Positions 12,241 to 23,900 of a DNA stretch of 64,000 bases are shown in pieces. Positions within the stretch are counted from its first letter, which is position 1. Every line of letters starts with the position of its first letter. Both the position numbers and the translations under genes were made by a program. The notes under the pieces were generated by a model. That model saw only the letters and a program-made list of their open reading frames with translations, did no database searches and was not told where the DNA came from. The stretch comes from Taeniopygia guttata (lineage: Eukaryota > Chordata > Aves > Passeriformes > Estrildidae): positions 5,158,001 to 5,222,000 of the forward strand of contig NC_133024.1 in NCBI RefSeq assembly GCF_048771995.1, in the 5' to 3' direction.

Positions 12241-12717
12241 AAAGAACCCAAAAGATCCTGCTTGGCAGGGCTCTGGTGCCAAACCACCTTTTTCTCTGAG
12301 TCTTTGACTTATGCATGCTTGGATATTCTATGCTGGCTCTTGAATTTCAAAGCACATCTCTAGAAGCCATGCATGGTTGAAAATACCTCCTCATTATAAA
12401 TGAAGAAGGATCTTGCAATAGAAATTCCTCTCCTTCCCTCAGGATGGCAGCTAACACACCATCCCCACTGCGCTTTGCATGTTGCATGGCAGAAAGGGTT
12501 TGTGGACAACCTGTGGGAGGCTGAATCTTAATTCCTCCTGGGTCAGCCAATCTGAGCAATAACCTGAGCCTCCCCACTGTGTTAGAATAGCTTGAAATGT
12601 GGAAAGCATATAGTTTCTATAATATTTTTTACAGCCCTGCTACTGCAGGAATTGATGTAGAGATTCCATGTGATGGACTAGAGCTGCCTGAGTGTGCCAT
12701 GCTGTTAAATTAGGGGT

Positions 12718-13052
12718 TGTCACCAAAGGGGTACCGGGGACAGACAAAGGTGATGCAAAGACTCCATCATCAGAAGGCATGAAAAAGCACTTTATTATTA
12801 GAAATCCACAGTTCTATAGAAACAAAGGTGGACCTAAGAACCTGATTGGTCTTTAGGAATCTTCTCTCACCTATTGGTCAAGAAGGGACAACTCCTTCTT
12901 GTAAACATCTTTGACAAACAGAGATTGCCTGCCAGGTGAAGAGATTGAGATAATAATTGTTTCAATTCTTTCTCTGAGCTTTCTCAATGCTTCCCAGGAA
13001 AATCCTGGGAGAGCTATGTCTCTCTCTGTTCAGAGGATATGTGATTACCACA
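12718..13052 (-). mobile_element. Solo LTR, class II (ERVK-like) endogenous retrovirus
   Basis: A 335-bp unit bounded by TGTCACCAAAG and ATTACCACA, with TG/CA ends. The flanks AGGGGT (12712-12717) and GGGGGT (13053-13058) form a near-perfect 6-bp target duplication, the size expected for class II elements. On the minus strand it starts TGTGGTAATCACAT, a start I recall from songbird ERVK LTRs, and carries an AATAAAG polyadenylation signal. No internal retroviral sequence is present. Confidence 0.8.
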
Positions 13053-13463
13053 GGGGGTTGGTTACATCACAATCAAGTATAAAACTATAAAAAACTAAGA
13101 ATTAACAAAGCCTGCAGGAAGAGGTGCCAGCTTTATTTCACAACTCCTGCAAATCCCAGTAGAGTTGCTCCACACATGCATGTGGGCTGCAGGACCAGAG
13201 AGACTCAGTCTTGCAACCCTTTATTCACCAGGGAGTCACGCTGACTGCAACCAGACTGTTTCTGCAGATGCTCCCTGTGCACTCCACAGCTGCAGGAAAA
13301 GGCGAGGAAATGCAGAATAAGAATGGCACTTCTTGGTGCCATCTGCAGGCTGAAGGACAAAAAACTAATCTAGTCACCTGAGGTTGTCTTTATTCTCTAC
13401 AGAACCTTTCATTGACTCTTTATCTCAGCCCGCATTTCTGGAATGTTCTAAGAAAAGTTTATT

Positions 13464-13570
13464 ATAGAATCAGAGAATGGTTTGGGTTGGAAGGGACCTT
13501 GAAATATCATCGATTCCAACTCCCCCTTCTTCCATGGGCAGGGACATTTTTCAACTAGACCATGTTGCAG
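13464..13570 (-). mobile_element. CR1 LINE 3' tail fragment
   Basis: Tail AGAATCAGAGAATGGTTTGG and GTTGGAAGGGACCTTGAAAT, truncated after the ACTAGACCATGTTGC block. Confidence 0.85.
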
Positions 13571-14639
13571 GTCTTTTCAGCGATCTGCCACATAAGAAAT
13601 TTCTTGGTCAAATAGGGACCAGTGTTTTGAGGACACCTGAAAACGGATCGACAACAGCTTTGGGGTATAAATGGAGGGAAATCCTCCTTTCACAGGCCAT
13701 TTTCTATCAGCTCTTTTGTGCTGAAGTGCTTTCAGACTCATGGAAGTCCTCATAACCCTGTGTTGTCCACTTCCAGAAGTTGAGATGATCACCAAAATAT
13801 ACAAGTCTGTGTACACTCAAGCAACAAGTCTGATAGAGATTATTATGGAGATGTTAGTGGATCCAACTCATCAAATAAACATGGTTTAGCCATGGTTTGG
13901 CCTGAAAAACTGTGGATTGAGAAGACATGACATGTGATGACATGAAGACAGACAGAGAAGGGAATAACCTTATCTTCATTCACATACTGGATGGAGGTAG
14001 AAAGCCATGAGCCAAAGTACATACTTGAGAATTTGAGTTACAATTTGCTTTAGAGAAAATTAGGGAATAGGAAGGTTGTGGCATCTTTATCATAGAAAGT
14101 CTTCAAGAGCATATTAACACAATGTCTGCCCGGTGACATATGAGATGGATGGACTTGATCCTTCCTTGAAATAAAGGGCATGCCCCCACTGATCTCTTAA
14201 TACTCCATCCCAGCCCTGTTTTGCTATGACTGCAGTCCTGGGAGCAGTAATATCAGCTACATCGTCACCTCCACTGCTCTAAGAGGATTTCCCGCAGGAT
14301 GTGCCTTAGCTAATAGGCTTCGGAGGATCTTTCATGAGGCCAGTTTTAGCATGACCCGCTAGGAAGTGATGAATATTTCTTCCTTCTTAACAGACACCAG
14401 TGTCCAGTTGTTGTGTTGCACCAAGTGGTTTGTTCCATATCTTCCCCTCTTCCCCCAGAACCTTGTGGTGGTGGTCTTAGCCCAGGTTACTTTTTCCTGT
14501 CACTTGTATCCCATTGGCCATGGCCCCTTTTCCTCTGCCCCCCATTCCCCCGGGTTTAAAATCTCCCACCACCAAGCACTCACTCTCTTGCCCCTCTGGG
14601 ACACCGCCTTCTTTCCCAGGCAGCTCCTATCAAGGGATT

Positions 14640-15285
14640 ATTATAGGTAAAAATGATCAAGCCAAATTAATAATTAATAAAATAGATTTTTATTTCACAA
14701 CCGAAATTCAGTCTAAGATACCCACAAAAAGGACAGTGCCAAGCCCAGGATCGGCCCTGGGTGAAACACAGATCCCACCTCTACAGCATCAGATCTCCTA
14801 TGTTCACCCTGACTGTTCTGTCCAAGCAGTTCTTATACCATCTATTCTGCCTGAGGCAGGATTTCTTTTCCTCTTTTCAGAGATTCACATATTCATGTCG
14901 TTTCTTTTCTCTGCACGGAGCTGAACAAAACCACAAGGGATGTATGGCAATCATCAAGTTACTGGAACTTGGCATTGAGATGTGTCTTCCTGATGGCTCT
15001 GTCTATCTCAGTCTTAGATATTTATTGAATATTCATCTCCTGGATCCCCTTGGAGAAGGACCCATCTCCAGAGGAGCCACATTCATTCGCTTGCAAATTA
15101 GGTCCTCTCTGCTGCCAGCTGTGGTTTTGAAATAACCCTGAAGCAATCTCCTGATTCCAGCTTGTGTGCTTAAGAAACCTTATAAGAATATTTCTTACCA
15201 ACATAACGTATTTTATATATCTATTTCTCATAAGCACAAATTATCCAAAATACACATAACCGAATAAAGTGGGACTCTCATCCCG
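14640..15285 (-). mobile_element. LTR-like fossil, same family as 48606-49260, minus orientation
   Basis: The reverse complement aligns along its length with 48606-49260: shared blocks include GTTATGTGTATTTT, GGATAAT(T/T)CGTGCTT-type sequence, CTAATTTGCAAACGAATG-type sequence, a GTATAA box and CCGATCCCGGGCTCGGCACT-type sequence. The TATA and AATAAA signals in order support an LTR. Exact ends and target duplication were not resolved. Confidence 0.6.
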
Positions 15286-16104
15286 AGAGGAAAGACTGCC
15301 TCCCGTCTTTTACTTTTGTCCTTGTGAGACTGAGAGGGGCCGGGGGTCCAGAGCTGGATCAGACCCCAGAGGCCCCAGGATCAATCTTACATCCAATGGC
15401 TTTGCTTGTTACTGGGTTTCATTACTTCTAATGCTTCTAATACTTCTAATGCTCTGCACTGGTCAATACAAATGAAAGTGAAGTGGTAGCTGGCCTCCTT
15501 ACCCAACTAAAGCTTTCAACAAAGATTAACCTTGCCTGCTGCTCCAGCCATGGCCAGCCCTAAAATTTGGCAAGGAAGAACAAGAAGCATATCCCATTAT
15601 CATCAGCGTGGTGTGTCAGGGCTGCACTGACCTCTGTGCTGCTGCTCTCAGTGAGATGTGAAATCCATTCCATCTCAGTCTTTGGCCAAAGGATGTGGAC
15701 ATCCCAGACACAAGGAGGTCTGATCCAACATAATGGCAAGAGTTTCTACAAGGGAACTGAGGCCAAATAGAGGCCAAATAGCAGGCTGAAAAGGAAGGGG
15801 AAGAGAAATAGAGACAAACAGAGATGGCCACTGAAAGAGGAGGTGGGGCTGTAGTGACTCCTGAATCATGGGGCTAATGTGGAGAGGATTATTTCTGTGT
15901 CATTTGGACTTTCCAAGGAAGGGAGTAATTTTTGAACCTAAATACCTATCAAATTTGGCTATCACTTCTTTATTTCTGATTTTTAAATAATAATTTAGCC
16001 ATTCTGCTTTGCTTGCTTTAAAATAATTGTAATTTCAACTTGTTTGGCCTCTGTCTTCCTAGATTGATATTCTTCTTTCTTTCCCTCTATGTTTAAGTAC
16101 AAGT

Positions 16105-16190
16105 ATTCATAGAAAAGAGGATTGATTCAGATTAGATATAAAGAAGAAATTTTTTACAATGCGGGTGGTGAGCTATTCTATGATTCAGGA
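16105..16190 (+). mobile_element. CR1 scrap with 3' tail
   Basis: GATTAGATATAAAGAAGAAA and GCGGGTGGTGAG match the CR1 3' region and jump directly to the tail ATTCTATGATTC, so the middle part is missing. Confidence 0.7.
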
Positions 16191-17755
16191 GGATTTGGGT
16201 CTCAACTTTGCTATAGTCTTCCTCTGACCAGCCACAAATCACATGGAACTAGGTGATCTAGAAATCTGGGCCACAGGTCATGCTTGTTCTTGCTCTCTGG
16301 CCTTGTGACATTCATGATCTTGGGTTGACAGTAGGCCAGCATGAATAGAGGGGTTAAAGTAGCTCCCATTCTACCTCTCCAGGGGTTATAGATCCTATTT
16401 ACTTGTAAAGTGTTTAACAGTTCCTGGAAGCAAGGCACACTGTGGGATTTGTAGGTAATGTCAAAAACATAGCATGGAAAAATCTGCTCATTCCCTCCTC
16501 TGAGGGATATACTGATTCTGGCAAGTGAGCATCTCCAGATTTTGGGGTTCCTGATGAGGAAAATGAGGTGCTTAGCCTTCCTAGGAGATCCTGCCAAATG
16601 GCATCTTAGAGGTTCTCCCTCTCAGAAGGTACAAGCTAAGTTCTTTGTAAATAATTCTGAAAATCTGACCTCACAGCCCTGTTTACATGCTCTTGACAAT
16701 GCAACACTGCTCTCCCAGTTCAGAGTACTCTGATGTGCAGGTGAGTTCCTCAGCATCCACATGCACCTTGTCCATGAAGCTTTTGTTTGCGATGAGCAGC
16801 TAAGTTCTGTCCTTGCTGGCAGTGGTGAAAATAAAAGCACTGCTTGCTAGCACTTGTTCCCTTTCAATTCTAGGGGATCAGAAAACTTTCTTCACCAAGA
16901 ATTAAACATTATTTTTTTCCTTTGCATTATTTTTCTTCTGTGCATGCACAATTTTCTGTGAATGCATGGTATTCTGTGCATTCATAGTTTTCTGCAAGCA
17001 TTTCATGGACCCAAGTGATTTCAAATCCTTCCTGTAGCGCTTTCTGTATGTAATTTTCTGTACGTCTTGAATTGGTCATTGAAATCATGTTTTTTGCTGT
17101 ATTTTGCTGGCTTCTTGTAATTTAATAAAATAGGAATCCCTTTAGCTCACAGGAATTATTTTGTATCCTGACACCCAAGATGCTGGTTCACAACTACCTG
17201 ATTTTACAGGTGCTTTCCCACCTGATAAGTGCATTCTCTGTTTTGAAGGTCATATGTTGCCTGAAACACACAAACCCCCTGTGCCCCAGAGACATGGTGG
17301 CTCAGTAGGTTGCCAGGCCAAATTTAATGGCTTAGCATCTCCTGGCTGGGGTCAGGATGTGGGTAGGAGTAAAACCAAGCACAAGCTTGAAAAATGGATA
17401 AATCATACCAAATAATTTCTTAAATCAAATATATACTCTCCTACCTTGTTGGTGATTGTAGATTATTTCTTCACTGATGGGTTTTTGTAATCTGAACAGG
17501 ATGGTTTGCCAAAATCCTGTATCAGATGTTTTCTCCAAGAAAGATTGTGTCAAGAGGTGAGCTCACATGATGGGAGATGCAGAAGAGAATTCATTGGTTA
17601 CAAGTCAGACAGAACTAACAGATTATCCCAAAAAATATGTGTCAATATTCATGAGGAGACCCATGCTTTCTAAATGTTTTAAATGTTATGTTCCAAATGT
17701 TTGAATTGAAAAGGAAACAAAAAAAAAAAAGGTAATTTCTTGATTTGATTTAGTG

Positions 17756-17780
17756 TTTTTTTGTTTTTTTTTTTTTTTTT
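17756..17780. repeat. Poly(T) tract
   Basis: A run of T with a single G, 25 bp long. No element attached to it could be identified. Confidence 0.9.
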
Positions 17781-20372
17781 AAATGCAAAGTGATGGGTTT
17801 CAGATGCACTTGAAATTTTATTTCCTTTATTGAAAGGTATGCCATAAGGGAGGGATGTTTAGCATTTCGGGATTTTATTGAATTATAGGCAGTAAATCTT
17901 TCCCTGAGCAGAAACAACACATTTTTCTGCAACAGAATAAAACCTTTTAATTTTGTTACCAAGAGCAGACAATCTTTGAATCCCATTCTCAGGGCAACAA
18001 AACAACTTTGCAGCAGTAGAGCTGCAGAAGGGCTAAAAAGCATTTTTTGCTTGGCTTTCTTCCTCTTGGAGAATTAGTCCATATTTTGTATTCATCAGTC
18101 ATCAGAGGTTTTCTTCTGAGCCTCATGATCTGAACCTGCTAAGTAAGGCAAATCCAGATTAGAGCCTCTCACAACAGAAATACAGGAGAGATCAAGAGGG
18201 AAGAGGTGGGAGGAAGAGACAGGCAGGAGGGGAATACTGAATCACCACGCTTTTATTTCTCATTGTATTTTCCAATTCAGAATTTCCACAAAAGTCCCAA
18301 AAAGGGACAAATTTGACATTTCTGCAAGAAAGGCAATTGGATATATCTCTTCTTCTTGGGCTTCTCAGATGAAAACCAGCTGAGTAAGTAGGGAGTGGAC
18401 ATGCTGGAAGGAAACATACAGTGTTGTTTTAACTTTAAGTGATCCTTATTTTGAGTGACAGCTTGAAGGTCCCTCAGTTGAGGGTACCTTGGAGGTAACT
18501 CCAATTAAACCAGTTTCAAGCTGAAGAGTCAAACCTAAACATTGTTTGGTTTGGTTGATCTGAGCACTTTTCTTTCCTTTAAGCTTCTCCTGCCTTGTGT
18601 ACCATCAGAGGAGTTTTAATCCTCCAGACAGCTCTGTGTGAAATATTCGCCCCTTTTTGTGCTGAAATAGCAGAAAAGCTTCTTGGTTTATAGTGTTTTC
18701 CTCAGAGACAGCTCTGGTTTCTTGAATGGGACCTCTCACTGTACTGAGCTCCCTGAATTAGGATGAGGATGCCTGTGAATTGTTCTTATTGTTATATTTA
18801 ACACAAGCCCAGGCACTGACCTGGGTTATATAGGTCCCTGACGCATCAAAAGGGTATTTTTCAGTCTGTGAGATAAAACTGACCTTCAAGGAAGCCAATT
18901 ACGTACAGCCAACACTCTCCTTTGATTCCTCCTCTCCAGCACTGTGGTCCTTCTTCACCTTTAGATCTCTTTGACCGCCTTAACAACTTCCAGACAGCTC
19001 CAGCATCCTCCTTCCCATGCCTCCCTGAGGTTTTTTCCTGACCACCCATTTTCTGCCTTTTCTCTCTTTCAGAATGGTATCCAAGCCAGGAAGATGATGG
19101 GCCAGCCCACCTCTCAAGTAGGTGTATCTCTAGGTGGATGGCCATGTAAAAAGAAAGGCAGAAGAAAGGACAGAGAAAAAAAAAATTGGAGCTATGGTAA
19201 AGCTTGGATGGTGATGAGCTCCAAGAGAAAAGGGTGGGAGATACATTTTTTTGGTTTGTTTCTGGTGCAGAAAATCTTCCTCCTGCTTGGACACCTCTTA
19301 ATTTAGTCCTTAACTAAGAATAAAACAAAAAGAAAAAAAATAAATCATAGCATGAGACCTGTTTTATTGGACTGGATTAAGTGTGGTATTATAGAAGTGT
19401 TTAGAATATTGAGCACGACTTCATTAAATTCTTCCTTACTGCTGCTTGTTTTCTGGGAATGGGAGGCATTTCCAGGGGGTTATTCAGATTAAGAATCTGG
19501 TGGAATCCTTGCAGCCTTGGTCAGGACCGGAGGCAGGAAAAGGAAATAAACCCCAATTATGACCTGGTATTGGCAGCAGAGACAGAGTTTTCAATTTTTA
19601 AACAAGTTTTTCTTGTTAAATGTACTTTTTGAAGTTTCAAGAACAAAAATGAAGTGCATGTGATCTGTAGGATTTTTGGTGGCTGCTCTCAAGTGGGGAA
19701 TAGACTGTGAGGAAGAGAAAGAAATGAAAGGAGGGAGAAAGAAGAACATGAAAGTATCAGAGCACTGTAAGGGTGAACTGAGCAGATGGCTTCCTGCCAC
19801 CTGAAACTTCCACTCTGCAAAATCACATTAAGTTAAAAGTCTAATGAAATTCTAGGTATCAAAAAGAAGCATCTACTTAGAGCCTTGATCACCTGCCAAA
19901 TGTGGCTCCCTCAAACCCCAATGGATATTTCCAGCCTGAATTACACTTCCATTCCCCCATGTCCTAGTCATGCTCCTCTTTCCTAAGAAAATGATTTTGT
20001 TCTTGTGTGATTAAATTATTTGAGGGATCCGGATGTCTGAGACTGTGCTATGGGAAACCAGGGGTTGAGCCAGTGAGGAAGCTCAGCCTGACTGAATATG
20101 GAGAGTGGAGCTGCCAATGCTCCATCCCAGCTCTGGTGGTGTGACTGCCAAGAGTGGCTTCTGGTTTCTTTATAATAATTAGAAATATTTTATAGCTCCA
20201 ATACGTATTTCTAATGGAACTTATTTAATTTATTTTGTGCAAGTGGGCTATGGCATCATGCTGCTGAGGGTGCTTGGCATCATGCTGGACCTTTCTGATA
20301 AACTGCTTCAGGTGGTGAGAAAAGAGCCCAGAGCAATTAAAAACATGAAGAACACCAAACAAACAATGTTCA

Positions 20373-20378
20373 TTTATT
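20373..20378 (-). promoter_or_regulatory. MOGAT2: Candidate MOGAT2 polyadenylation signal (AATAAA)
   Basis: AATAAA on the minus strand about 425 nt after the MOGAT2 stop codon. It is the first canonical signal I found downstream of the stop, giving a plausible 3' UTR of roughly 440 nt. Confidence 0.55.
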
Positions 20379-20799
20379 GATCTAGATGAATTATATTTTT
20401 AAAAACATATGCCTTCATCACAAATTATGGCTCATTGTCCCATTTCAAAATGAAAATAATGCAAAGGAAATAATTTAAATAATTCAGAACTGCCTGGAAA
20501 TATCTGTATAAACTGGCATCCATGCCAGACTGGAAGTGTTATTTTTGTGCTGAGGAGTTTCAATTGTGCTGACCACAGATGGGTTTTTTTCCTTCTCTTT
20601 TATATATTTTATGTGTTCTACATGGAGAAAAAATGAAAAACCTGTCTCTACACCCATGCAAATACTGGGAAAATCAAGCTGTGTTACTGGGAAAATCAGA
20701 CTATGTGTTGACTGTGACTATGTTGAGGTTGTGAAGTAGTTCCAGAGAGGGGGGAAACTTGGGGCTTGATCTCCATGGTTTCACCTTGCTTAAGGCACT

Positions 20800-20954
20800 C
20801 TATATAAATTCCAGGTGGCTGTCTTCTGGGACATTATATTTAGCTTTGTGCTTCTCAAAGAGCTTGGACAACTCATCTAGGTATTTTTGATGGAGTTGAT
20901 CAACTTCTTCTTCAGAGGGTCTGTGCTTCTTCTGCACTGGAATTGGCTTCCCAA
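20800..20954 (-). CDS. MOGAT2: MOGAT2 exon 6 (C-terminus and stop)
   Basis: Encodes the C-terminal 50 residues, from [20 protein letters not shown] to the end HLEFI and TAG. The acceptor reads CTTCTTTTCCAG. A likely branch point TTCTAAC lies about 22 nt upstream. The intron just beyond is occupied by an LTR. Confidence 0.95.
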
Positions 20955-23900
20955 CTGGAAAAGAAGTACAGTTGTTAGAAGGAGCCAGTGTCAGGTACCT
21001 CTGAACACTTTGCTCACCCTAGCAGAGAGCTGAGGTCAGCCTGATAGTAAAAGGGTTTTAAAATTATGGGGATTTAGGGTTAGAAGGAAAATTAAGCTTA
21101 GTAGGCCCTGAAAAAAATACCCTGGGTACATGTAGGCCTTGTAGCTTGCTAGAACTGCACCTGTGTAGCTAGTACATGATAAATTATATAATTGTTAGAT
21201 ATGATGATTGTTTAGTAATTAAATATAATTACTGTTTAATTGTAAGAATAATCATGAGAAACTGTGGTCAGGGGCCTAAGAAAGATCACGAGAAACTCAT
21301 GCTTGAATAAAGTCAATGTATACGATAGAACAATATAAGTTTAATAATTAATATGTAAGTTATATAATGATAGAATATAAAATGCATTCAGCTTGAAAGC
21401 CATGTGGGAGTCAGATTTGGGTCTGTACCCCTGATTCCCAGAGATCTCAATAAAAGCACCTCCAGATAATCATATCCTGTGATTCTGTGTGTTCCTGAAC
21501 GCTGACAAGCCTATCCAGGATGGACAGGTCAGTGTGACCAGTTATTTCCTGGAGCCTGGGAGACAGCACAGCCAAGGAGGGATGGTGGCTCAGAGCCTGA
21601 CCAAGCTCTTGGTCTCCAGGGTCACACTGGGCCTTGCCTTAGTTTACCCATCTGCAAAGTTGGCTAATGTCAAAGACCCTCTGTGTAGCCTTTTGAAGTA
21701 AGAAGTGCTGCATCCCAATGCAGTCCCAAGAGCTGCTTCTCACATCAGATGTGCTGCAGATAAACACAATATAAAGACAGGATAATATCTGGGTTGGGTT
21801 TTCCATGTTTCCATATGGTCCTGGGAATCTGCATTGAAAATGAGGAAAATGAGGAAGCCCCACACTATTTAAACACACTTGCACTGAAGGTGCTTCCACT
21901 TTGCTCAGATTAAAGACTCTGTGAAATATCTGATTTTTAATAGGAACCAAGTACTTACTTATCTTTTAAAAATCACATTTTATTCAACAGAAAATCTAGT
22001 TATTTTGATTCCTATCTCTAGAAGAGCCTTCCCATCTCCCAGAGCTACCAGGAGCAGGGGACAGAGAAGACAGAGAAGATCCATGAGATTCTTTTGCTCT
22101 GGTCTCTTACTCAAATTGTTTTTCTCAAGTGACAGAGGGTTTCAACATGTTATAAGGCTATTCTTCATCCAATTAGTAAAGAGCCTGTGTGATACTACAC
22201 ACCTTATAAAACCATTGAGACAATCCAAACAGGTTGTAATACAATTAGAAGTAATTGCTTGTTGTCAAACTTAATCAGCGGTGTAAGCTCTAACCATTCC
22301 AAACAGCATTTTAAATTAAATTAATTCACAGAGCATCAGCCACACTGGTGGAACAAGCATGGAGATGTTGAAAAACTTATTCAAAACCAAAGATTTTATT
22401 GAAATTTGGTCTCCCATGGACATGGACTCTGGTGAAAATGGTTCATTTTCCTCACATGCAAATAGGTTTGGATTTGCAGATGTGTCTGCACAGGACAGTA
22501 AGCAAAGCTGCAAACTGCATGAGTGTTCAGAGAATCACAGAATGGTTTGGCTTGGGAGTGAAATAAAGATCATCTCATTCCACCCCCCTGCCTTGAATAG
22601 GGACACTCTCCACTGGACCAGGTTGCTCTAAACCCTCTCTCAGCTGCCCTTGAACACTTCCAGAGAAGAAGGGCAACCACAGCTTCTCTGGGCAACCTGT
22701 GCCAGGGCCTCACACCCAAGAATTTCTTCCTAATATCCATCTAACCCTGCCATCCTGTTACTCCATGCCCTTGTCCAAAATCCCCCTTCAAATTCCCTTC
22801 AAATTCCACCTTTCTTGGAGGCCCTTTAGGCACTGGCAGGGGCTCTAAGGCCTCCCCAGAGCCTTCTCTTCTCCAGGTTGAGCATCCCCAGCTCTCCCAG
22901 CCTGTCTCCCCGTGGTATCTAGCAGCTCCCCATCCTTCTGGTGTTCTTGCCCTAGAGCTGGAGGCAGCACTGCATGAGGGGGTCTCACCTGAGTGGGGCA
23001 GAGGGGCAGAATCCTCTCCCTTGACCTGCTGGTCCTACTTGTGTTTGTAAAACTGCCTTGGAAGATGTTTCGTGCAACCTTATTGCAGTGCTTTTTGTGG
23101 TATTGGGGTTGTCTGCATCTCACAGGAGTGATAAGGTTGGCCACATTTGCTCTGGGGCTTTTCCCAGCACAGCCCAGATGGGCTGGGATTTGTCATGAGA
23201 TAAAACCAGATTGCCAAAACATGAACAGTTTGGAATGCTGCTTTGCAGCACATTTCTAGTCTACCAGTGCACATTTCTAGTCTACCACTGCTTGTGCTGT
23301 CTGGCATGAGGCTTCAGCCTGGCAGGAGGATGACACAACCCAGGGACTGTCCCTGTTCCCCCAGTTTGGCTAACCTGAGTGTGTCTGGCATCGTGTCAGA
23401 GTTCTGTGGACTCACCCACGGTGCAGATGGGCCGTCGGTAGGGCATCAGCCCAAAGCTGTACTGGAAGATGCCTCGTGCATGGAAGAGGGGAAGGGAGAT
23501 GCCCATGATCTGCTGGAGCCAATGCTGAGTCCTCCTCAGCCAGGAGCCCTTGGGGTTCTTCACCTGGTCAAAGACATCATTCTCCCCAAAGGAAAAGGCA
23601 GGGACCAGGGGGGTGCTGCAGGGAATCAAAACCAATAGGGTGTCACGATTAGCAAAGCCCATTCCAAAATCCCTTCATTCTTCTCCAAAACAGAAACATC
23701 CCATTAACCAGCCACAGTCTCGGAACTCAAAATGTCCCTCAGACATTTTCAGAGGTTCCAGGCCTTGGTCAGAAGCATTTTAGACCCTGGCAAGCAGCTG
23801 AAAACAGCTGTGATTTTGAGTTTGAACCATGGAATGAATTACCAACTTTAAAGGTGGAACAAGCGGTCACAGAGGGTTAGATGGTATAGTAAAAGTAGTC

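Larger units (their letters stand above)
2458..20372. other. Intergenic DNA between the MOGAT2 3' end and the DGAT2 promoter
   Basis: About 18 kb with no exon I can recognise on either strand. It holds the CR1 and LTR fragments listed separately. Between them (2458-3290, 3780-4490, 5430-6340, 6700-7870, 9320-11470, 13570-14640, 15290-16100 and 16190-20370) I see unique-looking sequence with short simple repeats only. The longest frame (11236-11784, minus) has no recognisable domain and overlaps a CR1 piece. Confidence 0.6.
20955..23415 (-). other. MOGAT2: MOGAT2 intron 5
   Basis: About 2.5 kb between a GTGAGT donor (23415) and the exon 6 acceptor. It contains an LTR (20989-21507) and a CR1 (22529-23035). 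The remaining stretches (21510-22528 and 23036-23415) show nothing I recognise. Confidence 0.85.
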
